Source: Hanleya hanleyi (lineage: Eukaryota; Mollusca; Polyplacophora; Lepidopleurida; Hanleyidae). From it: a stretch of 64,000 nt of DNA. Below are positions 29,700 to 42,124 of this stretch, piece after piece (position 1 is the first letter of the stretch; the number at the start of each line of letters is the position of its first letter). The notes beneath the pieces were generated by a model. The model did not search any database. It saw only the letters and a list, made by a program, of their open reading frames with translations, and was not told where the DNA came from. Made by a program: the position numbers and the translations under genes. The DNA lies in the NCBI GenBank assembly GCA_036873755.1, contig JAVTVY010033681.1, positions 62,001 through 126,000 on the forward strand. The letters are read 5' to 3'.

Positions 29700-32600
29700 G
29701 ATTTGATGTAAGCCAGTAAGGCGGAGTATACTTTGTTTATAAGAGGTGGTTTCGGATTTAATATAGAAGCCGACGACAGAGGGACATTTAAGTTTTTGAG
29801 TTCGTTTTCCAGTGTTCGGCGATAGAGGTCATGTTTTGGGCATTTGAGTATAAAATGTTCTATCGTTTCTTCTTCGTTGTTGCATGAAGTGCATAGTGGT
29901 GATGTGTTTTTATTAGCTTAGATAAGTGAGATTTTAGTCCTGTTTTGCCTAGTCTTAATCTTGTGATGATGCGGTCGTCACGTTTACTGTCTAGTTGGAA
30001 TCCAAACTCCTTCTTTTCCCCTTATCTAGAATACTATGTAGCCATCTACCTCGGTTTTCTTCGTTCCATTCCTTCTCCCATTTACTATCTATTCTGGTTT
30101 TAATGATAGAATTCAGTTCTTTGGTTCCTAGTCCTATATGCACGTCAGGTGCTGTCTTGGTGAGGCTGTCTTTGGCTGTCCTATCGGCCGCTTCATTTCC
30201 CCTAACGTCCACGTGGGACGTGGCTAAAATGGCGTCCAAGCTAAAATGGCGTCAATGTCATTGTCTCGTATTTGTGTACATAAAATTTCTATTTCGTGTA
30301 TGAGGTCAGGTCTGCTGTCGGATTTGGAATTCTTTATAGATACCAGTCCGCTTAAGGAATCGCTAAGAATAACGGTGGAAACAGGTCGGTTCTGAAGAAC
30401 CCATTCGAGAGCCTTGATTATGGCGACTAATTCAGTGGTGTATACAGACATATTGTCTGGTAGTTTGAAACCTTCGTGAATGTCAAGTTCTGGTATAACG
30501 AATGCAGAACCTGTATTGTGACGTGTTTTTGGAGCCGTCTGTATATATTTTCAAGCGATTTTTCCAATGTGTGTCAATATATTCGAGGGCAGTGACCCTT
30601 ATATGCTCTGGGTTGTCCTGTTTGGTGATGTAGCTATGTATATTCGTGTCCACGTGTGGTGTGATTAGTTGCCATGGTGGTCTATTGACCTTGTCAGTGT
30701 CAGAGATACAAGAGATTGGGATGTCGTGTTCTTGGTATAATCGCTCTATCGTGTAACCGAATGGCGCGGAGTCTTTTTCCCATTTCCTTTTTAGGAATTC
30801 GTATTCGGTTTTTGGGCCAAAAATTTTGTGGCATGGGTGGTTTTCGCCCTTGGCTATTGTTTTCCCTGCATATTTCATTGACAGCTCTTCTCGTCTTAAA
30901 TGTAAGGGTTTTTCATTAGTTTCTATTTGTAGACTACATAATGGAGTTCCTTTGAACGCCCCGGTGGCTATTTTTAATGCCGAATACTGGATGCTGTCTA
31001 TTCTTTTCAGATGGGTCTTGCATGCTGATTGATAAGCGATTGAACCATAGTCTATTTTGGATCTGATGAGTGTTTGATATAATTTGATTAAGCTATGTTT
31101 ATTGGCCCCCCAGTTGGTACCCGATACGCACCTCATAAGGTTCAGGTCCTTGTTACACCGAATAATTAATTGGTCGATGTGGTCTTTCCAAGTGAGTTTT
31201 CGGTCGAAGATCATACCTAGGTATTTGACACTATTCTTAAACTCGATTTTCTGGCCTCCTAGTGATAGCGTGGTGTCTGTGTTTTGTTTATTTGAGAATA
31301 GCACACCGGTAGTTTTGACAGCTGAAAATTTGAATCCCCATTTATCGGCCCAGTCGCTGACTGTATTTAGTACTTTTTGCATTATACTTGTTAATTTTTT
31401 TATCGAGCCAGCAGATTTCCACATGGCAGCATCATCAGCAAAAAGTGATTGTTCAATTTCAGGATGTTTTGTGTCAATTTCATTGGCCAGGCCATTAATC
31501 AGGATGTTAAAAAGGGTGGGGCTTATGACGCTGCCCTGTGGGGTGCCGTTATCTAGCTGGTGGTCCATGGACATGGTGTTACCAATACGAACTTTGAAGC
31601 TTCGGTCATGAAGAAATTTTTTTATCCAGTGTTGTATCCTGCCCTTAATTCCTAGGTTGTTTAATTGGGTGATAATCCCGTCCTGCCATACAAGGTCAAA
31701 CGCCTTTTCTATATCCAAGAAAATTACAAGCGTCTAGTCCGTCATTCATAATCCAGCCGTCGTCCATTAGAGAATATCCGCGTCCATAATCCAAAGACCT
31801 ATTCCATTTTCCACATAACAGTATTAGCACCAAATTCAAAAAGACAATCATAGTATACATAAACATAGGCTTGTTTCCTGCAAGAGAGAAGCGGTCAACA
31901 GTTTTCAATGATGCCGGCAAGACATCATGATGTTCCAAAAATATCAAATCCGTATCGCTGATCAGTATTCTTAATCCATAATATTCGTTGTAAAGTCGTC
32001 ATCTAAAGAAAGATGTATCTCAGTCACGCTTTGATTGTGACTGTTCATATGAGTACCATGAGGATCTTGAAGTACATGGGTTCATACGGCCCCTAGCCCC
32101 GGGTTAAGCGGAATTAGGCACAAGTTACGAAACGTAGCGCCATAGATCTTGCACGCTACGTTCGTATTTTGCTATCAGCATGCGATATGTATCGCCAAAT
32201 TTGAGAAACTTTGAGTGGAGGCGCTTGGTGGAATAGCCCTGTTTTATAAGTTTCTGCAACAATGTTTTGTGACGTTGCCTAATGTATATTGGTGTTTGGC
32301 ATTACCCTTTTTGATTGAGTGTTGGAGTCTGGCTATGTGGTCTAAAGTACTTCTTTTTTTCCGAAAACCGCTCTGTGTTTTGTTTAACAAGTTGTTGCTT
32401 TCCAGGTGATATTCAAGTCTGTTTTTGACCATGGTTTCCATAATTTTGCATAAATTTGACGTGAGTGAGATCGGCCTATATGACTTACTATCTGATGGGT
32501 CTTTACCAGGTTTTGGTATTGGGATAACAATAGATGATTTCCATTTGTTCGGGAGTTGTTTGGTCTTCCAGCTCACATTAATTCGTTTTAGGATTAGTTT

Positions 32601-34030
32601 CTGAGTGGTGTTTGGTAGGTGCTTTAGGATTGTATACCCAGGTTTGTCTTCGCCGGGTGAACTTTCTTTTTTAGAGTGTAAAGCTTTTCTGTATTCATTG
32701 ATATTAAAGTCTCCGTTAAGGTAGTTTTCTAAATAGTCATTTGTGTCATTTTCCAGGATCGTTTCTTGTTTGATTTTTCTGAATTCTGGTTTCAGGTTGC
32801 TATCGCTACTGTTTGATGCGAATGATTCAGCAAGATATTCTGCCTTTTCGAGATTAGTTCTCTTTGTTTTGTTTAGTACGGGTATTGTGTTAGTTGCTTT
32901 CCCTTGAATGCTTTTTATTTTATTCCATACTTTCTTTGAGTTAGTTTTCGTATCTATAGTGTTGCAGAAATCTTCCCAGCATCTTGATTTGGCTTCTTTG
33001 ACGCTTTTTTCTGCTATTCTTTTCAGTTCCTTATATATTTCATGATCACTCTGGAGGCGGCTTTTTTTGAATTTTCTGAGTGCTTTTTTCTTTGCTGCGA
33101 TGTTCTTTCCACACTCTCGGTCCCACCAAGGCACTGGATTTTTGTTGGGTCGCTTATTCGTAACTGGAATATGTTTTTGTGCTATGTTTAGAAGTTTGCT
33201 GGTTATATTTTCATTGAAAGTCTCTATATCATTACTAACTATATCGTCATAAATTAGACTTTGGCAATCGTTTTGGAAGCTTTTCCAGTCTGCCTTGGAG
33301 TATTGGAAGCGTGGGAGAGGGTCTGTCTGTTCAAAATCTGGTTTCATGCTAAATTTAGTCAGGATTGGAAAGTGATCGCTGTCTAGCGTATCTGTTAGGA
33401 TTGCCCATTCTGATTTAACTGCTAGTTCGGGAGAGATTATTGTTAGGTCAATTGCAGTGAGTTTACCGGTTCGCATATCTATTCTAGTCCCTTCTCCCGA
33501 GTTCAGGAATACGAGGTTATTATCTAACCATTTTTCTACTGATTTACCCCTATCATCTGACGTGGTGCAGGTTTCGTCCCAGATTGGATTATGGCTATTA
33601 TAATCGCCGCAGATTATAATTGGCGAGTCATATTTTTGGGTGATTTTGTTAAGTTCTTTTTGTGATATTGTTTTTAGAGTGCCAGGGGAGTACAGGTTCA
33701 CTATATTTATAGGTTTATTATTTTGGAACACCCGTATAGCTTGCCATTCGAGGTCTTCATTTTCTGGGCTCTTGTCTAATTCTAGCTGTATGAGTTCTTC
33801 CTTAACGAGTGTGAGGTTGCCTCCCTTTGGGCCGTTTGGTCTGTCTTGTCTATATGGCGTATATCCTTTTATTGCAAATTTATTTTTTCCTGGCTTAAGA
33901 AATGTTTCTTGTATACATATGATGTCAGGGCTTATTTCATTTACTAAGATTTTGAGATTGTCTCCGTGTTTTGCAATGCTATTTGCATTCCATTGTAGTA
34001 TGGTGAGTTTATTGAAAATTGGGTTGTGTA
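29700..34030 (-). pseudogene. I-like LINE ORF2: endonuclease, reverse transcriptase, RNase H
   Basis: The endonuclease begins near 34010 (LQWNANS) and has IICGDYNSHNPIWD and SDHFPI. A thumb-like linker follows, with KTKRTNLEKAEYLAESF. The RT has YRPISLTSNLCKIME and QSGFRKKRSTLDH up to about 32285, then an insertion. It resumes at 31718 with DIEKAFDLVW, NGTPQGSVISPTLF and the catalytic FADDAAM near 31440. RNase H has IYTDGSK (about 30550), ELVAIIKALEW, SDSLSGL and GNEAAD (about 30200), with a duplicated AAAATGGCGTC causing a shift near 30235. The enzyme would nick the target, reverse-transcribe the element RNA and degrade the RNA strand. Confidence 0.88.
31725..32285 (-). mobile_element. Insertion in LINE ORF2: 3' tail of a Penelope-like retroelement
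   Basis: On the minus strand the insert starts with the last about 45 codons of an RT-type frame (RHKTLLQKLIKQGYSTKRL, then LIAKYERSVQDLW). It continues through CTAATTCCGCTTAACCC and GGGGCTAGGGGCCGT, then the hairpin at 32021-32043, and ends near GACGGACTAGACGCTTG. The parallel locus at 52910-53420 shares the coding end and the 3' region, so the family is defined by two independent copies. Confidence 0.75.
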
Positions 34031-34066
34031 TTACGCGGTGGGTCTAATCTATTGTCCTAGGTGTTC

Positions 34067-35216
34067 TCATATAGAGGTGTTGAGGGCGTTATTGTTTTTC
34101 TTGGGAGTTGATGTTTTTCTTTTGTATTTCGGATTGAATCCCCATGCTATTATTTCTTTGGGGTTAAATTCCCAATTCAAGAAGTCTTGAGCAATGCGGG
34201 CTATTATGTCAGCTTTATTCGTTTTGGAGTTGGCAATGTTAATAAAGCCTAGGAATTCGATTTTACTCATACTAATTGTTTCGGGTTTGTCCGCGGTTTC
34301 TGACTCCATTGATTGTTCTGTCACTGGTGCCTTATTGTTCTTTGCTACTTCGCTCACAGGTTTTCGCAGGTCTATTGTTTCTCTGAGTTTTTGATTCACT
34401 TTAGTTTCTCTGATTTTTCTATTCATTCTGGTTTCTTTTACAGCTTCTGCGTAAGAAATTCCTTTGTCTGCCTTAGTGAATTCAACTCTTTTTGCCTCTT
34501 TGAAAGCTATACAACCCTTGTAGGCCGCTGAATGGTTGCCTTTGCAGTTTACACATGTTACTTTTCTTTCTGTACATTCTTCGTATTTATGATTTCCAGA
34601 GCATTTCGCACATACAACTTGGGATTTACAAAATCTAGCTATATGACCACCATATTTCTGACAGTTATGGCATCGTTTTGGTGTGTCAAAAAAAGGTTTA
34701 ACTATAATGTTACGAAGCCATAGCCGGACAGTTTCCGGTAATTTTGATCCTTTGAATACTAGCATAATGCTTGTCGTTTCCTGTTTGTTCTTTTGAGAGA
34801 GTGGGGAGAATGTCTTCTAGTTTGATACTGTGGTCAATTCCATAAATTACCCCTTTGCATTGCTCTCTACGCTGTATGAATTGTTTTACCGAGACAGGTT
34901 TATCTGCTAGCAGGTCTAAATGTAGTAATTTCTCGTACTGAGTTTGTGATTTGCAGTGGACTTTCAGATCACCACCCGGTAGTTCAAAGATTTGATGTAC
35001 GTCACCAGCACATTTTTTTAGATCGTTTGCTACCTTGGCCTTTGGGAATTTACATGCTCTCATTTGGGTTAAACTATGGATGATGGCGATAAAATTTGCT
35101 AGACTACTAGGCCTTTCGGGTAGGGATCGTTGTTTTTTGGTGGGTGGGGATTTTTCAGTGTTGATTTCTGAGAGCTTCCTTTTAGGTGTTTTTACGGTGG
35201 ATTGAGAGGCTTCCAT
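34067..35216 (-). pseudogene. I-like LINE ORF1: nucleic-acid-binding protein with three zinc knuckles
   Basis: The first frame (35216-34710) has a basic N-terminus (KTPKRKLSEINTEKSPPTKK) and an RRM-like middle (KVANDLKKCAGDVHQIFEL). After a frameshift near 34710-34765, the second frame carries CHNCQKYGGHIARFC, CAKCSGNHKYEEC and CVNCKGNHSAAYKGC, three successive CCHC-type knuckles, then a charged tail. It would coat the element RNA as a ribonucleoprotein, as known for LINE ORF1/gag-like proteins. Confidence 0.82.
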
Positions 35217-35498
35217 TGTTTGATTTGTTTTTGTTTAGATCAGGACTAGTTGTTATTTGGTAAGGAGTGACTTTAGTGATAGGAAAAATTAGTATAGGTG
35301 CAAGAATTCAATTCAAAACTTAGCTCTGGCTGGCTGGTTTCTCCCGCTGTTTGTTGTTGTAGTATAGGTAATCCTGTAAAGCCCGGGGAACAAAGACCGC
35401 AGAGGAACACAAAAGGCTGGGAAAGCTGGGCTGGTTTGGTAGAACACAAAAACACGTCCGTTCACTTTGAGCGCTGAACTGGGAATGTCTACTACACT

Positions 35499-35707
35499 GA
35501 TTTTGATTGAAATTGTAGTTTAAGGGCCGCTTCCCATTCGGATTTCGCGGCCCATCAACTCAATGTTTTATTTGACTTTCGCGGTACATTACTTTGTTTA
35601 TTGAATATCTTTTCCAGCGCTAAGTTAATAAATAAATAGGTAAATAATAAATAACAATGAGAGATTAGTAGGAGATATAAATAGAGGTAAATAAGAATCG
35701 CTATATG
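35499..35707 (-). mobile_element. Truncated second copy of the same I-like LINE (3' UTR only)
   Basis: This 209-bp block is about 90% identical to the 3' end of the 7 kb element at 28458-28670 and in the same orientation. It sits immediately beyond that element's 5' end. The direct repeat TCTACTACACT occurs on both sides (35488-35498 and 35708-35718), the same one that bounds the long copy. Confidence 0.85.
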
Positions 35708-35718
35708 TCTACTACACT

Positions 35719-37070
35719 CATTAATGTAAGTGATTATATACTCAAGAACATGGAAAGCGGACGCACCACAGGTGGCGTATTTCTTGATCTAAAAAAAAGC
35801 TTTCGATACAGTTAATCCATATATTCTTTTGAGAAAATTATCAGATTTTGGTATAAGTGGTGTTGAACTTGAGTGGTTCTCAGATTATCTTATTGGTAGA
35901 TCTCAAAGTGTCAGTTTTAAGGGATGTATGTCAGACTCCACAAAGCTTAGTTATGGAGTGCCCCAAGGCTCTGTTTTGGGTCCTCTTCTTTTCATTATTT
36001 ATATAAACGATTTGCCCTCAGTGCTCAAGCATTCTAAGATAGTATTATATGCTGACGATAGTGCTATATTTTATTCTGATGTTTCTGTTTTAAAGATAAA
36101 TCGGGCCTTAACAGAAGACCTAGAAAGTGTATCTACTTGGCTCAAAGAAAATTGCTTGACTTTAAATGTGGCAAAAAACTAAATGCATGCTATATGGAAC
36201 ACATCAACGACTTGCTAAGGAACCCAATTTGAATCTAGATGTGAATGAGTGTCAAATTGACCAGGTTGACGTATTTAAGTATCTTGGTGTTTACGTTGAC
36301 TCTTGCTTGACATATAGAGATCATGTTGACAAAATCTGTTCCAAAATATCGCAACGGATAGGTGTCATCAGCAAGGTCCGTAAATATATTTCACAGGACT
36401 GTGCAAAACTACTGTTTACATCTATGGTAACACCACTATTTGATTATTGTGATGTAGTGTGGTCGAATTGTAGTGACAAGCTCCAACGAAGGCTCCAGGT
36501 TTTACAAAATAAGGGAGCACGAATTATTTTGGGTCGTGGGAAACGGGAACACGTAGTAGACATGCTTACAGATCTAAATTGGTGTGATGTACGGAAACGA
36601 CAGGAAATGCATGTCCTGGAAATGGTTTATAAATGTACAAATGGAATGGTTCCCTTTTATCTATGTGATTATTTTAATTTTAACTCCAGTGTTCATACTT
36701 ATACCACAAGGCAGAGAAATGACATTCATATTGTTCTGTGTGCCTCAGAAAGCAAACAGAAAACTTTTTTTATATAGAGGAGCTATTTTATATAACAAAT
36801 TACCGACTGAAATCAAGTCATGTAAATCTCTTTACAGTTTTAAACGTAAATTAAGCGCATTTTACGAAGGCAACTGATTTTATTATACTTGTTATTTAAT
36901 CGAGGTACAAGTGAACTCTAATGCCCCCTTGTATATATTATTGAAACTGTGTTTTAATGTGTGAAAGTTGTGAGATACAGGGCCGTCCTGGAAAGCAGCC
37001 GTTTGGTTGAGGATGTATTTACCCTGTTTAAATAAATTATCTATCTATCTATCTATCTATCTATCAAAAT
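35719..37070 (+). pseudogene. CR1-like LINE reverse transcriptase, 3' part
   Basis: This continues the frame interrupted at 28457. GGVFLDLKK is followed by a one-base insertion in an A-run near 35800. Next come YGVPQGSVLGPLLFIIYIND, the catalytic LYADDSAIF (about 36050), a frameshift near 36180, and thumb and C-terminal regions (FKYLGVYVDSCLTYRDH; PLFDYCDVVWSNC). The end, YNKLPTEIKSCKSLYSFKRK, lies in a third frame to the stop at about 36875. An AATAAA and an ATCT repeat tail (37032-37066) end the element. Endonuclease is not seen, so the copy is 5'-truncated. Confidence 0.85.
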
Positions 37071-37969
37071 ATATATTAATTATATTACATTGATAGTGAG
37101 GTTTTTCAAATACAGCGAAAAAAAGGTTATTTGTCATCTCTAAATGAAAAATAAATTTTAAAAAATTAAACTCGGGGTATAGACACTCAATCGTCCCAGT
37201 TTAGATTTTGTCAAAAGTAGATCCTGGAGGCCAATGTATGAGCTGCCGTTTATGACAATATTATACACGGTGTATATATATAATGGAGCATGGAAATATG
37301 GTGATAATGAATGAATATGGTGTGAATTGGGTCGTTATATTGGAAATGTTGTTATATTGAAAGTTACAAAATATGGGATGGTTTTATCGTATATTGTAAC
37401 ATTTGTGGCTATGTATATGAAATGTTATTTATATAGGAGTAAAATGCAAACTAAAGTGGTTTTATATATATATGAAGAGTGGTGTAATTATATACACTCT
37501 ACATTTGCTAAACATATAAACCGATTGAACGTATATAGTGTAACCTGATATTGAACGTATATATATATAGAAGGACTGAATACGGCGTATTCGATATTCG
37601 ATTTGACAAAGACGCTTAACGGATATGGCAGGCGGATATGGCAGGCGGAAGTATGCTGTGAGCATGCACGTTGTGTTCGCGCAAAGCATTGCGGTTCCAG
37701 TTCCACGATAACAGTGGCCATTGACTGATTCCCGCTCTCAAACAAGGGTCTCCGACACAATCCAACGACTCGACGACTTGGTTGCCGGTCAACAGTGGCC
37801 AGTGCCATATTAAAATTTGCGAATAGAGAGAGGTCAGCCCGTCGCCGTTTTACGGTGGCCCATGGACGACATTATATAATTTTTTAGTTTTGAGTATTTT
37901 TTTTTTACTTCTAGGTTTCATTTTTTGTGTTAGGTTTCATTTTTTTGTTTTAGGTTTATTTCTTTAGTT

Positions 37970-38145
37970 TTCACCCGGGTGAAAACCTTCTCATCCGGGG
38001 TGAAAACCTTCTCACCCGGGGTGAAAACCTTCTCACCCGGGTGGAAAGTTTTCCATCTGAGTGAAAACCTTCTCACCCGGATGAAAACGTTTTCACCTGG
38101 GTGAGAAGGTTTTTACCTGGGTGAGAAGGTTTCCACCTGAGGCGA
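37970..38145 (+). repeat. Array of CACCCGGGTGAAAACC palindromic units, left arm
   Basis: About eight units of 19-21 bp read GTGAAAACCTTCTCACCCGG, then switch orientation near 38085 to GGTGAGAAGGTTTTCACC. Most half-units can pair with neighbours. The array recurs in the right arm at 40498-40622. Confidence 0.85.
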
Positions 38146-39580
38146 AAATCCACGTGATTGTGCCCTCGTTTTAGTTCCCTTGCACTGACATTCCGGCAAA
38201 ATGGAGGGTGGTTCGTTCAAAAGTATAGATGATCTCAAACTGTCAAACTGAACTTTCATGTTTGCTCATGCAGTCGATAAATGATATTTCACGTCTTGCG
38301 GTAAGTTGTATTTTCAAACCCGTTTTCTCTGCGAGCACACGAGCTTGTCATGTCTGAGAAGAGAAAATTAGGCCCCGTATAATCGAACCCGTATAATCTG
38401 CATAAATTGTATTGCCCCGCATCATTCAGTGATTCAAAGTGTTCGGTAGCTAAAATCGAATAGTCAGATCGCGCAAGTCAAACCACCTAAGACGAATCGT
38501 CCAACGCCCTGTGTCGGATCGGCCGATGTAGTTTTTGGAGCTTATTGAGTTTTTTTATTTAGTTGGGTGAGGTTTAGATTTGTCCGGATACCTTTAATTG
38601 ATGCCTGATAGGGTAACCAAATACGGTCATTGTACATTTAAATCGCATTAGGCTAAACACATACGATGGAGATAGAGTCGCGCCTATCACAGCTCAGGAT
38701 GAGGCCAGGTTAAAAATCATCAATGGGACTAATAGTGAGAAATGACGAACGAGAGAATAAAGATAAGTTGATCAATTTTGACCTTCTGTTTTGAGTCCCA
38801 CACTAATTATGTGGAGGTTCGAGAAACATAATAGATGAAAAAGACCAGCTTCAACTGTTAGCCTCCTTTTCTAAACGATGCCCGACTAGACGCTTACCTC
38901 CCCTTGACTCGCGGTTTTTCCCAAGCCATCCTCATCTTAGGATAATACTAGTGAGATAGGATAGAGTTTAGATTATCCTAGACAAATACTTCGGACTGAT
39001 TCTCAAAGTAAAATTATTGCTTTCGTATTAGCTTGAACCTAATGTTGATCTCAAACCCAGCGAAGAAAAGAAGAAATAGTATAGAAACAATTTGTGTTTC
39101 TGTTTCGGTTCGTTGATACGGTGTTCATGGTAGACCTGTTATACGATAGTATTCACAGGATCTCCATTTCTTTCTCCTGAATCCATTCTGCTGTATGGCT
39201 CAGAATCGTCTTCGTCAGCAATTACGGCCCGAGTTAAACTGATTTTGAGTTTTCTGCTTTCTAATGTAAGCTTATATAAGTGAGTCCACATTTGGCAGCT
39301 CGGCCGGTCAGTGTCAAATGCAAGAATATTTGATGTTAATATGTCTATCAAGCTTGAAACATAAATAATATTCAGTGAGTTTCATGTGCATCCATTGGAC
39401 TCAGTGATTATTTTAACCAATTGTTAGAGGGATTGCGAAGCAATATCCGTACTATGGATTGGTGAAATCTGACTGGTTTGCGGATTGGCCGCTTGGTTGC
39501 TTGGCTGGTTGTCCGTTTTCAACATTTCAGGATACTATTTCATGTTTTGTTAAAGCTGGAGCTCTACCCTTTATTTCACG

Positions 39581-39808
39581 GGCCCTCGGTGGCCGAGTGG
39601 ACTAAGGCGCTTCGCTGGTGACCGCTAGCCTCACACCGCTGAACCGGCACGGGTTCGAGCCCAGCTGGTCCATGTGTGAAAGATTGTCAGTTACTTGCCG
39701 AATGGCGGTGGTTCTCTCCGGGTTCTCCGGCTTCCTCCACCAACCAAACTGACTGTCACCATATGAAGTGAAACAAACTTGAGTGTGACATTAAGCCAAA
39801 TTCCCCCT
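39581..39808 (+). mobile_element. tRNA-derived SINE, copy 2
   Basis: A box GGTGGCCGAGTGG and B box GGTTCGAGCCC are well kept, so Pol III promoter competence is plausible. The body and tail match copy 1 at 23359-23588. It lies inside the centre of the 4.1 kb inverted-repeat element. The tRNA head does not form an intact tRNA gene because the 3' half is missing. Confidence 0.82.
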
Positions 39809-40497
39809 GTATTTCGCAAACTAAGCCTCGCCTAATCCCATATGCTGATATATTCAGATAGCATACCTGATGCTGCATTGACTGCACCCATCCACTTCAC
39901 CCTGGGGTATATCCCCCCCCCCCCTCCCCAAGGAACGGATCTCCAGCACTGTATCTCTGAATCTAAAACTCACCCTACTACGAATGAAAGAAAACCAGCC
40001 TCATTAAGCACCAAAAATCTACACTGGACGATCTGACACAGGACGTTGGACGAATCGTCTTAGGCGGTTTAACTTGCGCGCGATCTGACTATTCGATTTT
40101 AGCTACCGAACTCTGTAAATCACTGAATGATGCGGGGCAATACAATTCTGCAGTGCCGATACACAAATAACTTACTGATATATCATAACGGTGCAATTTA
40201 AATGACGGTAACTGGCTTTGTGGAAAAAAACGGCCATTCTCGAACCCACACCGCAGCAGAATGCCCGTGCACAAGATTATACATGGCCTAGTTTTCTTTT
40301 TTCAGCCATGACAAGCTCGTGTGCTCGCAGAGAGAATACAACTTATATAAAACATGCCAGACGTGAAATATCATTTATCGACTGCAGCAAACATAAAAGT
40401 TCAGTTTGACAGTTTGAGATCATCTATACTTTTGAACGAACCTCCCTCCATTTTGCCGAAATGTCAGTGCAAGGGAACGAACATGAGGGCACGATCA

Positions 40498-40622
40498 CGT
40501 GAATTTTCACCTGAGTGGAAACCTTCTCACCCAGGTGAAAACCTTCTCACCCAGGTGAAAACGTTTTCACCCGGGTGAGAAGGTTTTCACCCAAGTGGAA
40601 ACGTTTCCACCCGGGTGAAAAC
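40498..40622 (+). repeat. Array of CACCCGGGTGAAAACC palindromic units, right arm
   Basis: Inverted counterpart of the 37970-38145 array with fewer units (about six) and the same internal change of orientation near 40560. Confidence 0.8.
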
Positions 40623-41349
40623 TAAAGGAATCAACCTAAAACAGAAAAAATGAAACCTAACGCAAAAAAATGAAACCTAGAAGTAAAAAAAAATAAACTC
40701 AAAACTAAAAAAAATTAGCATGTCGTCCATGGGCCACCGTAAAGCGGCGACGGGCTGACCTCTCTCTATTCGCAAATTTTAATATGGCACTGGCCACTGT
40801 TGACCGGCAACCAAGTCGTCGAGTCGTTGGATTGTGTCGGAGACCCTAGTTTGAGAGCGGAAATCAGTCAATGGCCACTGTTATCGTGGAACTGGAACCG
40901 CAATGCTTTGCGCGAGCACAACGTGCATGCTCACAGCATACTTCCGCCTGCCATATCCGCCTGCCATATCCGTTAAGCGTCTTTGACAAATACGCCGTAT
41001 CAAATACGCCGTATTCAGTCGTTCTATATATATATCAGCTTACACTATATACGTTCAATCGGTTTATATGTTTAGCAAATGTAGAGTGTATCTAATTACA
41101 CCACTCTTCCTATATATATAAAACTTCTTTAGTTTGCATTTTACTCCTATATAAATAACATTTCATATACATTGCCACAATGTTACAATATATGATAAAA
41201 CCATCCCATATTTTGTAACTTTCAATATAACAACATTTCCAATATAACCAACCAATTCACACCATATTCGTTCATTATCACCATATTTCCATGCTCCATT
41301 ATATATATACACCGTGTATAATATTGTCATAAACGGCAGCTCATAAGTC

Positions 41350-42120
41350 GCGAATGGGGTTAGTATTGGAGGCGTAAATAATATTTGGCCATATTCACGA
41401 CAGCTGTAGCGGCTAACGGATAGCTGCCAAGTTCTGCTCTTACTGGCCAGTTAGATGCGTACCTTCCCACACCCAACACTTGCCTCCAATATTTAGTATG
41501 AACTTTTTCGACATCAAGGTTTTCAAATTTACTTAAGGATCCCAAACATGGGCCCCATATTTCACTACCATAAAGCAGGATAGGTTGGATGAGGGTCTTA
41601 AATAGATTCATACATGTAATGGGTGAAGGGTTATGGCTAAACAATGAATGGGACAAATGATGTATTGATTTAAGTCCCCTGTTTTTCAACTCTGATAAGC
41701 CTTCATCAAAATTCCCTCTATCGTTAATAGCTCATCCTAAATACCTATATTTGCGGACTATTGAAAGTGGCTTCCTGTTAAAAATAAAGCCATGTATGGG
41801 CGAATTTGTGTGTCTTTTACTGAACACCATTATTTTAGATTTGTCTGAATTAATAGGTAGATTGTTAACAGATGAAAATTTATGAACACAGTTTAGAGAG
41901 CCAAGCTCAGTTTCTGAGAAACTTACTAGATCATCTGCGAATAGCAAATGGGAGATAGGGACGTTATGGAGTAGTGGTGGACAGGATGCCGAACTGTTAA
42001 GGTAGTCTCGGATATCATCAATGAAGATATTAAAAAGTGTGGTCGATAAATTGCAGCCTTGCCTCACGCCTCTAGTGGGAGTAAAAGCAGGGGGCAGACC
42101 TTGAGTTGTTGATACTTGAT
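41350..42120 (-). pseudogene. Non-LTR reverse transcriptase, C-terminal part
   Basis: From 42067 the minus strand reads RQGCNLSTTLFNIFIDDI, then the catalytic SHLLFADDLV (about 41940), then NSDKSKIMVFS, with a stop near 41730. The thumb-like remainder (LFKTLIQPILLYGSEIWGPC; VHTKYWRQVLGV) lies at 41689-41360. Its N-terminal half lies at 47303-48063, so a 5.2 kb insertion splits it. The 4.1 kb inverted-repeat element abuts or truncates its C-terminus at 41343. Confidence 0.8.
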
Positions 42121-42124
42121 ATGT

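Larger units (their letters stand above)
28458..35487 (-). mobile_element. I-like non-LTR retrotransposon, 7 kb, near full length
   Basis: Reads right to left: about 270 bp of 5' UTR, ORF1 (35216-34067), ORF2 (about 34030-29700) and a 3' UTR of about 1.2 kb whose end is TACAATTTCAATCAA. It is flanked by TCTACTACACT at 28447-28457 and 35488-35498. RNase H after the RT plus a zinc-knuckle ORF1 places it in the I superfamily. ORF2 is split by a 0.55 kb insertion and carries frameshifts. Confidence 0.85.
37239..41343. mobile_element. 4.1 kb element with 1.3 kb inverted repeats and TA target duplication
   Basis: The left end is TGAGCTGCCGTTTATGACAA and the right end is its reverse complement. Inverted similarity covers about 37239-38520 and 40030-41343. 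The flanking dinucleotide TA is present on both sides (37237-37238 and 41344-41345), as in TA-targeting DNA transposons. The 1.5 kb centre encodes no transposase that I recognise and carries a SINE. The very long arms give it a fold-back character. Confidence 0.8.

Noticed and set aside
31084..31611. A 175-codon plus-strand frame
   Set aside because: It is the antisense of the LINE reverse transcriptase on the minus strand, which carries the recognisable catalytic motifs.
37970..38145. CRISPR-like array of regularly spaced repeats
   Set aside because: The units abut without unique spacers, change orientation, and lie in an animal transposon arm.
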